A DNA stretch of 64,000 nucleotides from Cupriavidus necator N-1 (GTDB taxonomy: Bacteria; Pseudomonadota; Gammaproteobacteria; Burkholderiales; Burkholderiaceae): assembly GCF_000219215.1 (NCBI RefSeq), contig NC_015726.1:1550001-1614000 (forward strand), written 5' to 3'. Positions within the stretch are counted from its first letter, which is position 1, and each line of letters begins with the position of its first letter. Under the pieces are notes generated by a model, which was not told the origin of the DNA, did no database searches, and saw only the letters and a program-made list of their open reading frames with translations. Made by a program: the position numbers and the translations under genes. Positions 35,428 through 45,037 of this stretch are shown in pieces.

Positions 35428-37509
35428 ATGACAGCGCAGTATCAGGTTCAGGACGGCGTAGCCGTCATCACGCTCGACAATCCCCCTGTCAACGGCCTGG
35501 GTCACAGCACCCGGCTTGGCATCGTCGAAGGCATGACCCGTGCGCTGGACGATGCCGCCATCAAGGCCATCGTCATCACCGGCGCTGGCAAGGCTTTCTC
35601 GGGCGGCGCCGACATCCGTGAATTCAATACGCCCAAGGCCATGCAGGAGCCGACGCTGCACTCGGTGATCCGCGTGCTGGAAGGCTCCTCCAAGCCGGTG
35701 GTGGCCGCCGTGCACTCGGTCGCCATGGGTGGCGGCCTGGAACTGGCGCTGGGCTGTAACTACCGCGTGGCGTCCAAGGGCGCGCAGATCGCGCTGCCGG
35801 AAGTGAAGCTGGGCCTGCTGCCCGGCGCCGGCGGCACGCAGCGCCTGCCGCGCGTGATCGGCCTGGAGGCCGCGGCAAACATGATTGTGTCGGGCACCCC
35901 CGTGCTGTCCGAGAAGTTCGCCGGCACCAAGCTGTTCGACGAGATCGTCGACGGTGACGTGCTGCCCGCGGCGGTCAAGTTCGCGCAGAACGTCGGTGCC
36001 GCCGCCGGCCCGCACCCCAAGGTGCGCGACCTGAAGGTGCGCCACGAGAACCCCGAAGGCTACCTGGGCTTTGCCCGCAACACGGTGGCCGCGATGGCAA
36101 AGAACTTCCCGGCGCCGCTGAAGTGCCTGGAAGCGGTGGCCGGCTCGCTCAAGCCGTTCGAGCAAGGCCTCAAGGAAGAGCGCGAGGGCTTCTTGTTCCT
36201 GGTGACCACGCCGGAATCGCGCGCGCTGCGCCACGCCTTCTTCGGCGAGCGTGCCGCCAGCAAGATCCCCGACGTGCCCGAAGGCACGCCGACCCGCAAG
36301 ATCGAGAAGGTCGCCGTGATCGGCGCCGGCACCATGGGTGGCGGCATCAGCATGAACTTCCTGAACGCGGGCATCCCGGTCACCATCCTGGAAACCAAGC
36401 AGGAAGCGCTGGACCGCGGCGTGGCGACGATCCGCAAGAACTACGAGAACAGCGCCAAGAAGGGCAAGCTGACGCAGGAGAAGGTCGAGCAGCGCATGGG
36501 CCTGCTGAGCACCACGCTGTCCTATGACGACCTCAAGGACGCCGACCTGATCATCGAGGCCGTGTTCGAGGAAATGGGCGTCAAGGAGACCGTGTTCAAG
36601 AAGCTGGATGAAGTCGCCAAGCAAGGCGCGATCCTGGCCTCGAACACCTCCACGCTGGACGTCAACAAGATCGCCTCGTTCACCAAGCGTCCGCAGGACG
36701 TGGTCGGCATGCACTTCTTCAGCCCGGCCAACGTGATGAAGCTGCTGGAAGTGGTGCGCGGCGAGAAGACCGGCAAAGACGTGCTGGCCACGGTCATGCA
36801 GATCGGCAAGAAGATCAAGAAGACCGCGGTGGTGTCGGGCGTGTGCGACGGCTTTATCGGCAACCGCATGATCGAGCAGTACAGCCGCCAGGCAGGCTAC
36901 CTGCTGGACGAAGGCGCGCTGCCGGAACAGGTGGACAAGGCCATCGAGAAGTTCGGCTTTGCCATGGGCCCGTTCCGCATGGGCGACCTGGCCGGCAACG
37001 ACATCGGCTGGGCCATCCGCAAGCGCCGCGCGGTGGACAAGCCGGACATCCAGTACTCGAAGACCGCCGACCTGCTGTGCGAGATGGGCCGCTTCGGCCA
37101 GAAGACCGGCGCGGGCTGGTACGACTACAAGGCGGGCGACCGCAAGCCGTACCCGAACCAGCAGGTCAACGACATGATCGTGCAGCATTCGAAGGACCTG
37201 GGTATCACGCGCCGCAAGATTTCTGACGAAGAGATCGTCGAGCGCCTGGTGTTCGCGCTGGTCAACGAAGGCGCCAAGATCCTGGAAGAAGGCATTGCTT
37301 CCAAGGCCTCGGATATCGACATGGTGTACCTGACCGGCTACGGCTTCCCGCTCTTCCGCGGCGGCCCGATGCTGTACGCGGACCAGGTCGGCCTGTACAA
37401 CGTGGCGCTGTCGATGAAGCGCTATGCCAAGGGCTACCACGGTGAAGCCTGGCAGGTCGCGCCGCTGCTGCAGAAGCTGGCGGACGAAGGCAAGGGCTTT
37501 AACGGTTAA
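35428..37509 (+). CDS. fadB: Bifunctional enoyl-CoA hydratase / 3-hydroxyacyl-CoA dehydrogenase
   Basis: This 693-residue fusion catalyses two steps of beta-oxidation: hydration of trans-2-enoyl-CoA and NAD-dependent oxidation of the 3-hydroxy product. The crotonase domain spans about 1-190 (SGGADIREFNTP; MGGGLELALGCNYRVAS with the oxyanion hole; LPEVKLGLLPGAGG with the catalytic Glu). The NAD-binding domain starts near 290 (VAVIGAGTMGGGISMNFL), with GMHFFSPANVMKLLEV holding the catalytic His, and a C-terminal helical half from about 470 (VCDGFIGNRMIEQY). It heads the operon with pncA, a thiolase and more. The symbol denotes function, as FadJ would also fit. Confidence 0.95.
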   Translation: MTAQYQVQDGVAVITLDNPPVNGLGHSTRLGIVEGMTRALDDAAIKAIVITGAGKAFSGGADIREFNTPKAMQEPTLHSVIRVLEGSSKPVVAAVHSVAMGGGLELALGCNYRVASKGAQIALPEVKLGLLPGAGGTQRLPRVIGLEAAANMIVSGTPVLSEKFAGTKLFDEIVDGDVLPAAVKFAQNVGAAAGPHPKVRDLKVRHENPEGYLGFARNTVAAMAKNFPAPLKCLEAVAGSLKPFEQGLKEEREGFLFLVTTPESRALRHAFFGERAASKIPDVPEGTPTRKIEKVAVIGAGTMGGGISMNFLNAGIPVTILETKQEALDRGVATIRKNYENSAKKGKLTQEKVEQRMGLLSTTLSYDDLKDADLIIEAVFEEMGVKETVFKKLDEVAKQGAILASNTSTLDVNKIASFTKRPQDVVGMHFFSPANVMKLLEVVRGEKTGKDVLATVMQIGKKIKKTAVVSGVCDGFIGNRMIEQYSRQAGYLLDEGALPEQVDKAIEKFGFAMGPFRMGDLAGNDIGWAIRKRRAVDKPDIQYSKTADLLCEMGRFGQKTGAGWYDYKAGDRKPYPNQQVNDMIVQHSKDLGITRRKISDEEIVERLVFALVNEGAKILEEGIASKASDIDMVYLTGYGFPLFRGGPMLYADQVGLYNVALSMKRYAKGYHGEAWQVAPLLQKLADEGKGFNG

Positions 37510-37539
37510 TACAGCCACACGGTTCAGCCTGGAGCTGAG

Positions 37540-38184
37540 ATGAACACCACTATCGGACCGGACGATTGCCTGCTGGTGATCGACGTGCAGAACGACTTCA
37601 TGCCGGGCGGCGCGCTTGCCGTGCCCCACGGCGATGAGGTGGTGCCCGTCATCAACCGGCTGGCGCGTGCGTTCGGTCATGTGGTGCTGACACAGGACTG
37701 GCATCCCGTCAGCCACGTCTCGTTCGCGGCCAACCATGCGGGCACGCAGCCGTTCCAGACGCTGACGCTGCCGTATGGCGAGCAGGTGCTGTGGCCGGTG
37801 CATTGCGTGCAGGACACGCCCGGCGCTGCGCTGCATGCGGGCCTGCACGTGCCGCATGCGCGGCTGGTGATCCGCAAGGGCCATCACGCCGATGTGGACA
37901 GCTACTCCGCCTTCCTGGAGGCGGACCGCGCCACGCGCACCGGGCTAGCCGGCTACCTGCGCGAGCATGGCGTCAAGCGCGTGTTCTGCGCCGGGCTGGC
38001 GACGGACTACTGCGTGGCCTGGAGCGCGCTCGATGCGCGCGCCGCGGGCTTTGCCGCCGCGGTGATCGAGGATGCCTGCCGCGCCATCGACCTGGAAGGG
38101 TCGCTGGCCAGGGCATGGCAGGACCTCGGCGCCGCCGGCGTTGCGCGCGTCACGTCCGCTGAACTGCTCAAGGGCCAGGGCTGA
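37540..38184 (+). CDS. pncA: Nicotinamidase (isochorismatase-like hydrolase)
   Basis: PncA deamidates nicotinamide to nicotinate for NAD salvage. The 214-residue product has the Asp-Lys-Cys triad: Asp in [13 protein letters not shown], Lys in [15 protein letters not shown], Cys in [15 protein letters not shown]. The metal-binding [10 protein letters not shown] is present. Length and spacing match PncA. It lies 30 bp after fadB and 47 bp before the thiolase, so it is embedded in a beta-oxidation operon, an unusual place that may tie NAD supply to NAD-dependent oxidation. Confidence 0.93.
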   Translation: MNTTIGPDDCLLVIDVQNDFMPGGALAVPHGDEVVPVINRLARAFGHVVLTQDWHPVSHVSFAANHAGTQPFQTLTLPYGEQVLWPVHCVQDTPGAALHAGLHVPHARLVIRKGHHADVDSYSAFLEADRATRTGLAGYLREHGVKRVFCAGLATDYCVAWSALDARAAGFAAAVIEDACRAIDLEGSLARAWQDLGAAGVARVTSAELLKGQG

Positions 38185-38231
38185 ACCGAACCACCGAACT
38201 GAACGACACAAGAGATTCCGAGGAGCAAGAC

Positions 38232-39410
38232 ATGAACGAAGCAGTCATCGTATCCACCGCGCGGACCCCCCTGGCCAAGAGCTGGAAGGGCGCCTTCAAC
38301 ATGACCCACGGCGCCACGCTGGGCGGCCATGCCGTCCAGCACGCCATTGCCCGCGCCAAGATCGAGGCCGCCGAAGTGGAAGACGTGCTGATGGGCTGCG
38401 CCAATCCGGAAGGTGCCACCGGCGCCAACATCGCGCGCCAGATCGCACTGCGCGCCGGCTGCCCGGTCACCGTGCCCGGCGCCACCGTCAACCGCTTCTG
38501 CTCGTCCGGCCTGCAGACCATTGCCATGGCCGCCCAGCGCGTGATCGCCGATGAGGGCGACATCTTCGTCGCCGGCGGCGTGGAGAGCATCTCGTGCGTG
38601 CAGCAGGAGATGAACCGCCATATGGTCCAGGAAAGCTGGCTGCTGAAGAACAAGCCGGAAATCTACTGGAACATGCTGCAGACCGCCGAGAACGTGGCCA
38701 AGCGCTACAACATCTCGAAGGAGCGCCAGGATGAGTACGGCGTGCGCAGCCAGCAACGCGCCGCCGCCGGGCAGGAAGCCGACAAGTTCAAGGACGAGAT
38801 CGTGCCGATGACGGTGCTGGCGGGCGTGGCCGACAAATCGACCGGCCAGCTGGTGACGAAGGAAGTCACCATCTCCGCCGACGAAGGCATCCGCGCCGAT
38901 ACCACGCTGGAAGGCGTGGCCAAGATCCGCAGCGCCGTGCCGGGCGGCGTGATCACCGCCGGCAATGCCTCGCAGTTCTCGGACGGCGCTTCGGCTGCCG
39001 TGGTAATGAACGCACGCGTGGCCGAGGCCCGCGGCCTGCAGCCGCTGGGCGTGTTCCGCGGCTTTGCCGTGGCTGGCTGCGAGCCGGACGAGATGGGCAT
39101 CGGCCCGGTCTTTGCCGTGCCCAAGCTGCTGAAGAAGGCTGGCCTGAAGGTCGACGACATCGGCTTGTGGGAGCTGAACGAAGCCTTCGCCGTGCAGGTG
39201 CTGTATTGCGCCGATACGCTGGGCATCCCGATGGACCGCCTGAACGTCAACGGCGGCGCCATCGCCGTGGGCCACCCCTACGGTGTGTCGGGCGCGCGCC
39301 TGGTCGGCCATGCGCTGATCGAAGGCAAGCGCCGCGGTGTGAAGTACGTGGTGGTGACCATGTGCATCGGCGGTGGGCAGGGCGCGGCTGGATTGTTCGA
39401 AGTGCTCTGA
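38232..39410 (+). CDS. fadA: Acetyl-CoA acyltransferase (3-ketoacyl-CoA thiolase)
   Basis: This 392-residue thiolase cleaves 3-ketoacyl-CoA with CoA to acetyl-CoA and a shortened acyl-CoA. It has the nucleophile Cys in [12 protein letters not shown] near residue 90, [24 protein letters not shown] with the catalytic His, and [13 protein letters not shown] with the second Cys. GAGGAG precedes the ATG by 7 bases. Position after fadB and pncA fits FadA. A hairpin with a T-tract follows. Confidence 0.95.
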   Translation: MNEAVIVSTARTPLAKSWKGAFNMTHGATLGGHAVQHAIARAKIEAAEVEDVLMGCANPEGATGANIARQIALRAGCPVTVPGATVNRFCSSGLQTIAMAAQRVIADEGDIFVAGGVESISCVQQEMNRHMVQESWLLKNKPEIYWNMLQTAENVAKRYNISKERQDEYGVRSQQRAAAGQEADKFKDEIVPMTVLAGVADKSTGQLVTKEVTISADEGIRADTTLEGVAKIRSAVPGGVITAGNASQFSDGASAAVVMNARVAEARGLQPLGVFRGFAVAGCEPDEMGIGPVFAVPKLLKKAGLKVDDIGLWELNEAFAVQVLYCADTLGIPMDRLNVNGGAIAVGHPYGVSGARLVGHALIEGKRRGVKYVVVTMCIGGGQGAAGLFEVL

Positions 39411-39430
39411 AGCAGGGCACGGTCATGGCG

Positions 39431-39482
39431 CTGGTCCCATGCTTTGCATGGGACCAGGCAGGGCGCGTATGCGCCTTTTTTT
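39431..39482 (+). terminator. Tandem hairpins with T-tract after the thiolase gene
   Basis: A 12-bp stem CTGGTCCCATGC/GCATGGGACCAG (39431-39457) is followed by GGCGC-GTAT-GCGCC and seven T (39462-39482). It should end much of the fadB-pncA-fadA transcript. Confidence 0.8.
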
Positions 39483-39512
39483 GACCACAGCTTTACACCC
39501 GACGCCGGTTTG

Positions 39513-39641
39513 CTCCCCTCTCCCATTTATGGGAGAGGGGCGGGGGAGAGGGCGGGAGTCTCCACGGAGTGAAGCGTTCCGGCGCTTGCCATACGCCGGC
39601 CCTCTCCCCCAGCCCCTCTCCCGCAGGCGGGAGAGGGGAGC
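39513..39641. repeat. Second REPIN-like pair of inverted palindromic repeats
   Basis: Palindromic units CCCCTCTCCC-ATTTAT-GGGAGAGGGG and CCCCTCTCCC-GCAGGC-GGGAGAGGGG lie in inverted order about 70 bp apart. Outer matching arms CCGGTTTGCTCC and GGAGCAAACCGG pair exactly. The same unit occurs at 33.3 kb. It lies in the gap between fadA and the acyl-CoA dehydrogenase. Confidence 0.75.
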
Positions 39642-39710
39642 AAACCGGCGGTTGGTTAGAAGGCAACAAGAATTCACGGCGCGCCACGCAGTGCGCCGCA
39701 TGGAGACACC

Positions 39711-41573
39711 ATGTCGATGATCCTTTCCCGCCGCGACCTGAACTTCGTGCTGTACGAATGGCTCAAGGTCGACGAGCTCACGCGCATCCCGCGCTATGCC
39801 GATCACTCGCGCGAGACCTTCGATGCCGCGCTGGACACCTGCGAAAAGATCGCCACCGACCTGTTCGCGCCGCACAACAAGAAGAACGACCAGCAAGAGC
39901 CGCATTTCGACGGCGAGACCGTCAGCATCATCCCCGAGGTCAGCACCGCGCTGAAAGCCTTCTGCGAGGCCGGGCTGATGGCCGCCGGCCAGGACTATGA
40001 ACTGGGCGGCATGCAGCTGCCAGTGGTGGTCGAGAAGGCCGGCTTCGCCTACTTCAAGGGTGCCAACGTCGGCACCAGCTCGTACCCCTTCCTGACCATC
40101 GGCAACGCCAACCTGCTGCTGACGCACGGCACGCCCGCGCAGGTCGAGACCTTCGTCAAGCCGGAGATGGAAGGGCGCTTCTTCGGCACCATGTGCCTGT
40201 CCGAGCCGCAGGCGGGCTCTTCGCTGTCGGACATCACCACGCGCGCCGAGTACGAGGGCGAATCGCCGCTGGGCGCGCAGTACCGGCTGCGCGGCAACAA
40301 GATGTGGATCTCGGCCGGCGAGCACGAGCTGTCGGACAATATCGTCCACCTGGTGCTGGCCAAGATCCCCGGCCCGGACGGCAAGCTGATCCCGGGCGTG
40401 AAGGGCATCTCGCTCTTCATCGTGCCCAAGTACCTGGTCAACGAAGACGGCTCGCTGGGCGAGCACAACGACGTGGTGCTGGCCGGCCTGAACCACAAGA
40501 TGGGCTACCGCGGCACCACCAACTGCCTGCTCAACTTCGGCGAAGGCATGAAGTACCAGCCGGGCGGCAAGGCCGGCGCGATCGGCTACCTGGTGGGCGA
40601 GCCGCACAAGGGCCTGGCCTGCATGTTCCACATGATGAACGAGGCACGCATCGGCGTGGGCCTGGGCGCGGTGATGCTGGGCTATACCGGCTACCTGCAC
40701 GCGCTGGACTACGCGCGCAACCGCCCGCAAGGCCGCGCGGTCGGCCCCGGCGGCAAGGATGCGGCCAGCCCGCAGGTGAAGCTGGTCGAGCACGCCGATA
40801 TCCGCCGCATGCTGCTGGCGCAGAAGAGCTATGTCGAAGGCGGCCTGGCGCTGAACCTGTATTGCGCGCGCCTGGTCGACGAGGAAGAGGCCGCGGCGGC
40901 CGCCGGCGACGAGGCCGCGCATGCGCGCCTGGCGCTGCTGCTCGACATCCTGACCCCGATCGCCAAGAGCTGGCCGTCGCAATGGTGCCTGGAGGCCAAC
41001 AACCTGGCGATCCAGGTGCATGGCGGCTATGGCTACACACGCGAGTACAACGTCGAGCAGTTTTACCGCGACAACCGCCTGAACCCGATCCACGAAGGCA
41101 CGCACGGCATCCAGGGCCTGGACCTGCTGGGCCGCAAGGTGGTGATGAAGGATGGCGCGGCCTTCAAGCTGCTGGGAGAGCGCGTGCAGGACACCATCGG
41201 CGGCGCGCTGGCCGCCGGCGATGCCGAGCTGTCGCAGCAGGCAGGCGCCCTCGGCGCCGCCACCAGACGCCTGGCCGAGGTCACGCAGGCGTTGTGGAGC
41301 GCGGGCGACCACAACGTGACGCTGGCCAATGCCTCGGTCTACCTGGAGGCCTTCGGGCACGTGGTGGTGGCGTGGATCTGGCTGGAGCAGGCACTGCTGG
41401 CGCAAGCCGCGCTGCCGCGCGCGAACGGCAAGGAAGACGAGGACTTCTACCGCGGGAAGCTGGCCGCGGCGGCTTACTTCTTCCGCTGGGAGCTGCCCAA
41501 GGTCGGCCCGCAACTGGCGCTGCTTGAATCGCTCGACCGCACCACGCTCGACATGCAGGACGCGTGGTTCTGA
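39711..41573 (+). CDS. Acyl-CoA dehydrogenase (large, about 600-residue type)
   Basis: This 620-residue FAD enzyme introduces the trans-2 double bond in acyl-CoA. It belongs to the long ACAD group with an extra C-terminal domain (DmdC/AcdA-like). Landmarks are CLSEPQAGSSLSDITTRA and MWISAGEHELSDNIVHL (FAD contacts), NEARIGVGLGAVMLGYTGY, and QVHGGYGYTREYNVEQFYRD with GTHGIQGLDLLGRK carrying the region of the catalytic Glu. It comes after the terminator and REPIN, so it may have its own promoter or depend on read-through. It is followed at 46 bp by an SDR gene. Confidence 0.94.
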   Translation: MSMILSRRDLNFVLYEWLKVDELTRIPRYADHSRETFDAALDTCEKIATDLFAPHNKKNDQQEPHFDGETVSIIPEVSTALKAFCEAGLMAAGQDYELGGMQLPVVVEKAGFAYFKGANVGTSSYPFLTIGNANLLLTHGTPAQVETFVKPEMEGRFFGTMCLSEPQAGSSLSDITTRAEYEGESPLGAQYRLRGNKMWISAGEHELSDNIVHLVLAKIPGPDGKLIPGVKGISLFIVPKYLVNEDGSLGEHNDVVLAGLNHKMGYRGTTNCLLNFGEGMKYQPGGKAGAIGYLVGEPHKGLACMFHMMNEARIGVGLGAVMLGYTGYLHALDYARNRPQGRAVGPGGKDAASPQVKLVEHADIRRMLLAQKSYVEGGLALNLYCARLVDEEEAAAAAGDEAAHARLALLLDILTPIAKSWPSQWCLEANNLAIQVHGGYGYTREYNVEQFYRDNRLNPIHEGTHGIQGLDLLGRKVVMKDGAAFKLLGERVQDTIGGALAAGDAELSQQAGALGAATRRLAEVTQALWSAGDHNVTLANASVYLEAFGHVVVAWIWLEQALLAQAALPRANGKEDEDFYRGKLAAAAYFFRWELPKVGPQLALLESLDRTTLDMQDAWF

Positions 41574-41619
41574 GCGGCGCTCGCCCATCCCCGAACACTA
41601 CAGAACGAAGGAAGACAAT

Positions 41620-42402
<783 letters not shown>

Positions 42403-42475
42403 GCCGGGCCAGGGGCATTCCGGACATGACGCACGGCGCGGCTTGGCGGAATCCCGGATTGCCCTCAAACTTGGG

Positions 42476-42503
42476 GCCGGCGCGAGGCCTCGGCCTCGCC
42501 GGC
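42476..42503 (+). terminator. GC-rich stem-loop between SDR and thioesterase genes
   Basis: GCCGG-C-GCGAGGCC pairs with GGCCTCGC-CGGC around a two-base loop. No T-tract follows, so it may act as a processing or attenuation structure inside the operon. Confidence 0.4.
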
Positions 42504-42529
42504 ACCTAATTCTCGGACTCGCAATTGCC

Positions 42530-42967
42530 ATGAACCAGTTCAAAGGCCCCCTGACCCACATTCCCTTCCTCGCCGACCTCGGCGTGACCTGCAACCTTGC
42601 CGAAGGCGGCCGCAGCGAGATCGCGCTGCCGATCGAGAAGCGCCACCAGAACAGCTGGGACATGGCCCACGGCGGCGTGATCATGACGCTGCTCGACGTG
42701 GCCATGGCGGTGGCCGGCCGCAGCAGCGACGCGGATGGCCGGGGCGTGGTCACCATCGAGATGAAGACCAGCTTCATGACGCCGGGGCGCGGCGCGCTGA
42801 CCGCGCGCGGCACCACCGTGCACCGCACCACCACCATGGTGTTCTGCGAAGGCGAGATCGTCGATGCCGACGGCAAGACCGTGGCGCGCGGCTCGGGCAC
42901 CTTCAAGTACATCCGGCGCATGCCGCCGCAGCGCCCGGGTGAAACCGATACCGGTGCCGACGGCTGA
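42530..42967 (+). CDS. PaaI-type hotdog thioesterase
   Basis: This 145-residue hotdog-fold protein has the PaaI motif HQNSWDMAHGGVIMTLLDVAMA, containing the HGG that forms the oxyanion site and the catalytic Asp region. FCEGEIVDADGKTVARGSG completes the fold. Such enzymes hydrolyse acyl-CoA or phenylacetyl-CoA derivatives to release CoA. Within this operon it may clear stalled acyl-CoA intermediates. Confidence 0.9.
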   Translation: MNQFKGPLTHIPFLADLGVTCNLAEGGRSEIALPIEKRHQNSWDMAHGGVIMTLLDVAMAVAGRSSDADGRGVVTIEMKTSFMTPGRGALTARGTTVHRTTTMVFCEGEIVDADGKTVARGSGTFKYIRRMPPQRPGETDTGADG

Positions 42968-43060
42968 GCGCCGGCACCGATGCAGCAGACGGGGCAGCGC
43001 GGCTGTCCCTCCCGACGCAGTATTCAAGCCGTTCCATATTCCTACTGAAAGGAATCGATC

Positions 43061-44071
43061 ATGTCCAAAACGTTCAAGCGCATCGTCCTGGCCTCGCGTC
43101 CCGAAGGCGCGGTGACGCCGGCCAATTTCCGCCTGGAAGAAGTGCCCGTGCCGCAGATCGCCGACGGCCAGGTGCTGGTGCGCAACCATTACCTGTCGCT
43201 GGACCCGTACATGCGCGGCCGCATGAACGACAGCAAGTCCTATGCCGCGCCGCAGCCGCTCGATGAGGTCATGATCGGCGGCACCGTGGGCGAAGTGGTG
43301 GAAAGCAAGAACAGCAAGTTCAAGCCGGGCGACAAGGTGGTCGGCATGTTCGGATGGCAGGAGATGGGCGTCAGCGACGGCACCGGCCTGCAGCCAGTCG
43401 ACACCACGCATATCCCGCTGTCGGCCTACCTAGGCTCGGTCGGCATGCCGGGCGTGACCGCCTGGTACGGCCTGAACAAGATCATCCTGCCCAAGCCGGG
43501 CAAGACCATCGCGGTCAGCGCGGCTTCCGGCGCGGTGGGCAGCGTGGTCGGGCAGCTGGCCAAGCTGGCCGGCTGCCGCGCGGTCGGATTTGCCGGCGGC
43601 AAGGACAAGTGCGACTACGTGGTCAATGAGCTGGGCTTCGATGCCTGCATCGACTACAAGGCGGCCAAGGATCCCAAGGAGCTCTACACGATGCTCAAGG
43701 AAGCCACCCCGGACGGCATCGACGGCTATTTCGAGAATGTCGGCGGCGATATCCTGGACGCCGTGCTGACGCGCATGAACGCCTTCGGCCGCATCGCCAT
43801 GTGCGGCATGATCGCGGGCTATGACGGCCAGCCGCTGCCGCTGAAGAACCCGCAGCTGATCCTGGTGTCGCGCCTGACCATCGAAGGCTTTATCGTCTCC
43901 GAGCACATGGAAGTCTGGCCGCAGGCGCTGAAGGAACTGGGCACTGCTGTCGCACAGGGCAAGCTCAAGTTCCGCGAAAGCATCGCCGAAGGCCTGGCCA
44001 GCGCGCCGGAAGCCTTTATCGGCCTGCTCAAGGGCAAGAATTTCGGCAAGCAGCTGGTCAAGCTGGTCTGA
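43061..44071 (+). CDS. NADP-dependent oxidoreductase, MDR family (alkenal/one reductase-like)
   Basis: This 336-residue medium-chain reductase without zinc motif begins FKRIVLASRPEGAVTPANFR, contains RNHYLSLDPYMRGRMND (leukotriene B4 12-hydroxydehydrogenase/CurA hallmark), the nucleotide-binding VSAASGAVGSVVGQLAKLAG and FENVGGDILDAVLTRMN. Such enzymes reduce alpha,beta-unsaturated aldehydes or ketones with NADPH. GAAAGGA lies before the ATG. Confidence 0.93.
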   Translation: MSKTFKRIVLASRPEGAVTPANFRLEEVPVPQIADGQVLVRNHYLSLDPYMRGRMNDSKSYAAPQPLDEVMIGGTVGEVVESKNSKFKPGDKVVGMFGWQEMGVSDGTGLQPVDTTHIPLSAYLGSVGMPGVTAWYGLNKIILPKPGKTIAVSAASGAVGSVVGQLAKLAGCRAVGFAGGKDKCDYVVNELGFDACIDYKAAKDPKELYTMLKEATPDGIDGYFENVGGDILDAVLTRMNAFGRIAMCGMIAGYDGQPLPLKNPQLILVSRLTIEGFIVSEHMEVWPQALKELGTAVAQGKLKFRESIAEGLASAPEAFIGLLKGKNFGKQLVKLV

Positions 44072-44148
44072 TCGGCGCATGCAGGGCCGCGGCGCGCCTG
44101 ACGGGCGCGCCGCGGGCAACGGATTTCACCAAAAAAACGGAGACACCG

Positions 44149-44997
44149 ATGAATGCCGCGCAAGCCCCGCAAATCCAGAGCGACGACGAGATCGGCGCCG
44201 GCCTGCCCGAAGAGGTCAAGGCCCGCTACCGCAACCTGCCGCGCCCGCCGCAGTTCGCCACCGCCGCCGAAGAGCGCCTGCACCGCAAGCAGCGCCTGGC
44301 CGCGGCCTTCCGGCTGTTTTCCAGGTTCGGTTTCGATGAAGGCGTGGCCGGCCATATCACCGCGCGCGACCCGGAGTTTCCCGATACCTTCTGGGTCAAT
44401 CCCTTCGGCGTGCATTTCAGCCAGGTCAAGGTCTCCAACCTGATCCGCTGTGACCACCACGGCGACGTGGTCGAGGGTGACTACCCGGTCAATGCCGCGG
44501 CCTTTGCCATCCATTCGCGCGTGCACCAGACCCGCTCCGACGCGGTCGCGGCCGCGCATTCGCACAGCACCTATGGCCGCGCGTGGTCCACGCTGGGCCG
44601 CCCGCTCGATCCGCTGACGCAGGACGTGTGCGCGTTCTACCAGGACCATGCGGTCTATGACGATTTCGGCGGCGTGGTGGTGGAACTCGACGAGGGCCAG
44701 CGCATCGCCAATGCGCTGGGCCAGAACAAGGCCGCGATCCTGCAGAACCATGGCCTGCTGACGGTCGGCAAGACCGTGGACGAAGCCGCCTGGTGGTTCA
44801 TCACCATGGAGCGCTCCTGCCACGTCCAGTTGCTGGCCGAAGCCGCCGCGGCGCGCACCCAGGCGCCGCTGAAGCTGATCTCCGATGCGGCCGCGCGCCA
44901 GGCCTATTCGATCGTCGGCACGGCGCAGGCGGGCTGGTTCCAGTTCCAGCCGCTCTATGCCCGCATCGTCAAGGAACAGCCGGACCTGCTGGACTGA
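44149..44997 (+). CDS. Class II aldolase/adducin-domain protein
   Basis: This 282-residue protein has the zinc-binding histidines of the aldolase II fold: AAHSHSTYGRAWSTLGRPLD and LQNHGLLTVGKTVDEAAWWF. GFDEGVAGHITARDPEFPDTFWVN is the N-terminal segment typical of the adducin-head group that includes fuculose aldolase relatives. The reaction here is unknown; candidates are retro-aldol cleavage or decarboxylation of a keto acid. It lies mid-operon between the MDR and GST genes. Confidence 0.88.
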   Translation: MNAAQAPQIQSDDEIGAGLPEEVKARYRNLPRPPQFATAAEERLHRKQRLAAAFRLFSRFGFDEGVAGHITARDPEFPDTFWVNPFGVHFSQVKVSNLIRCDHHGDVVEGDYPVNAAAFAIHSRVHQTRSDAVAAAHSHSTYGRAWSTLGRPLDPLTQDVCAFYQDHAVYDDFGGVVVELDEGQRIANALGQNKAAILQNHGLLTVGKTVDEAAWWFITMERSCHVQLLAEAAAARTQAPLKLISDAAARQAYSIVGTAQAGWFQFQPLYARIVKEQPDLLD

Positions 44998-45037
44998 ATT
45001 CGCACGGCACCCGCTGGCAAACATGGAGGTGGACCGC

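Noticed and set aside
35323..37887. An 854-codon open frame antisense to the fadB-type gene
   Set aside because: Composition is His/Arg/Val rich with no family motifs; it mirrors codon bias of the strong plus-strand gene, a usual artefact in GC-rich DNA.
39423..41588. A 721-codon open frame antisense to the acyl-CoA dehydrogenase
   Set aside because: No recognisable motifs, and it spans the REPIN and terminator; the plus-strand gene is clearly real.
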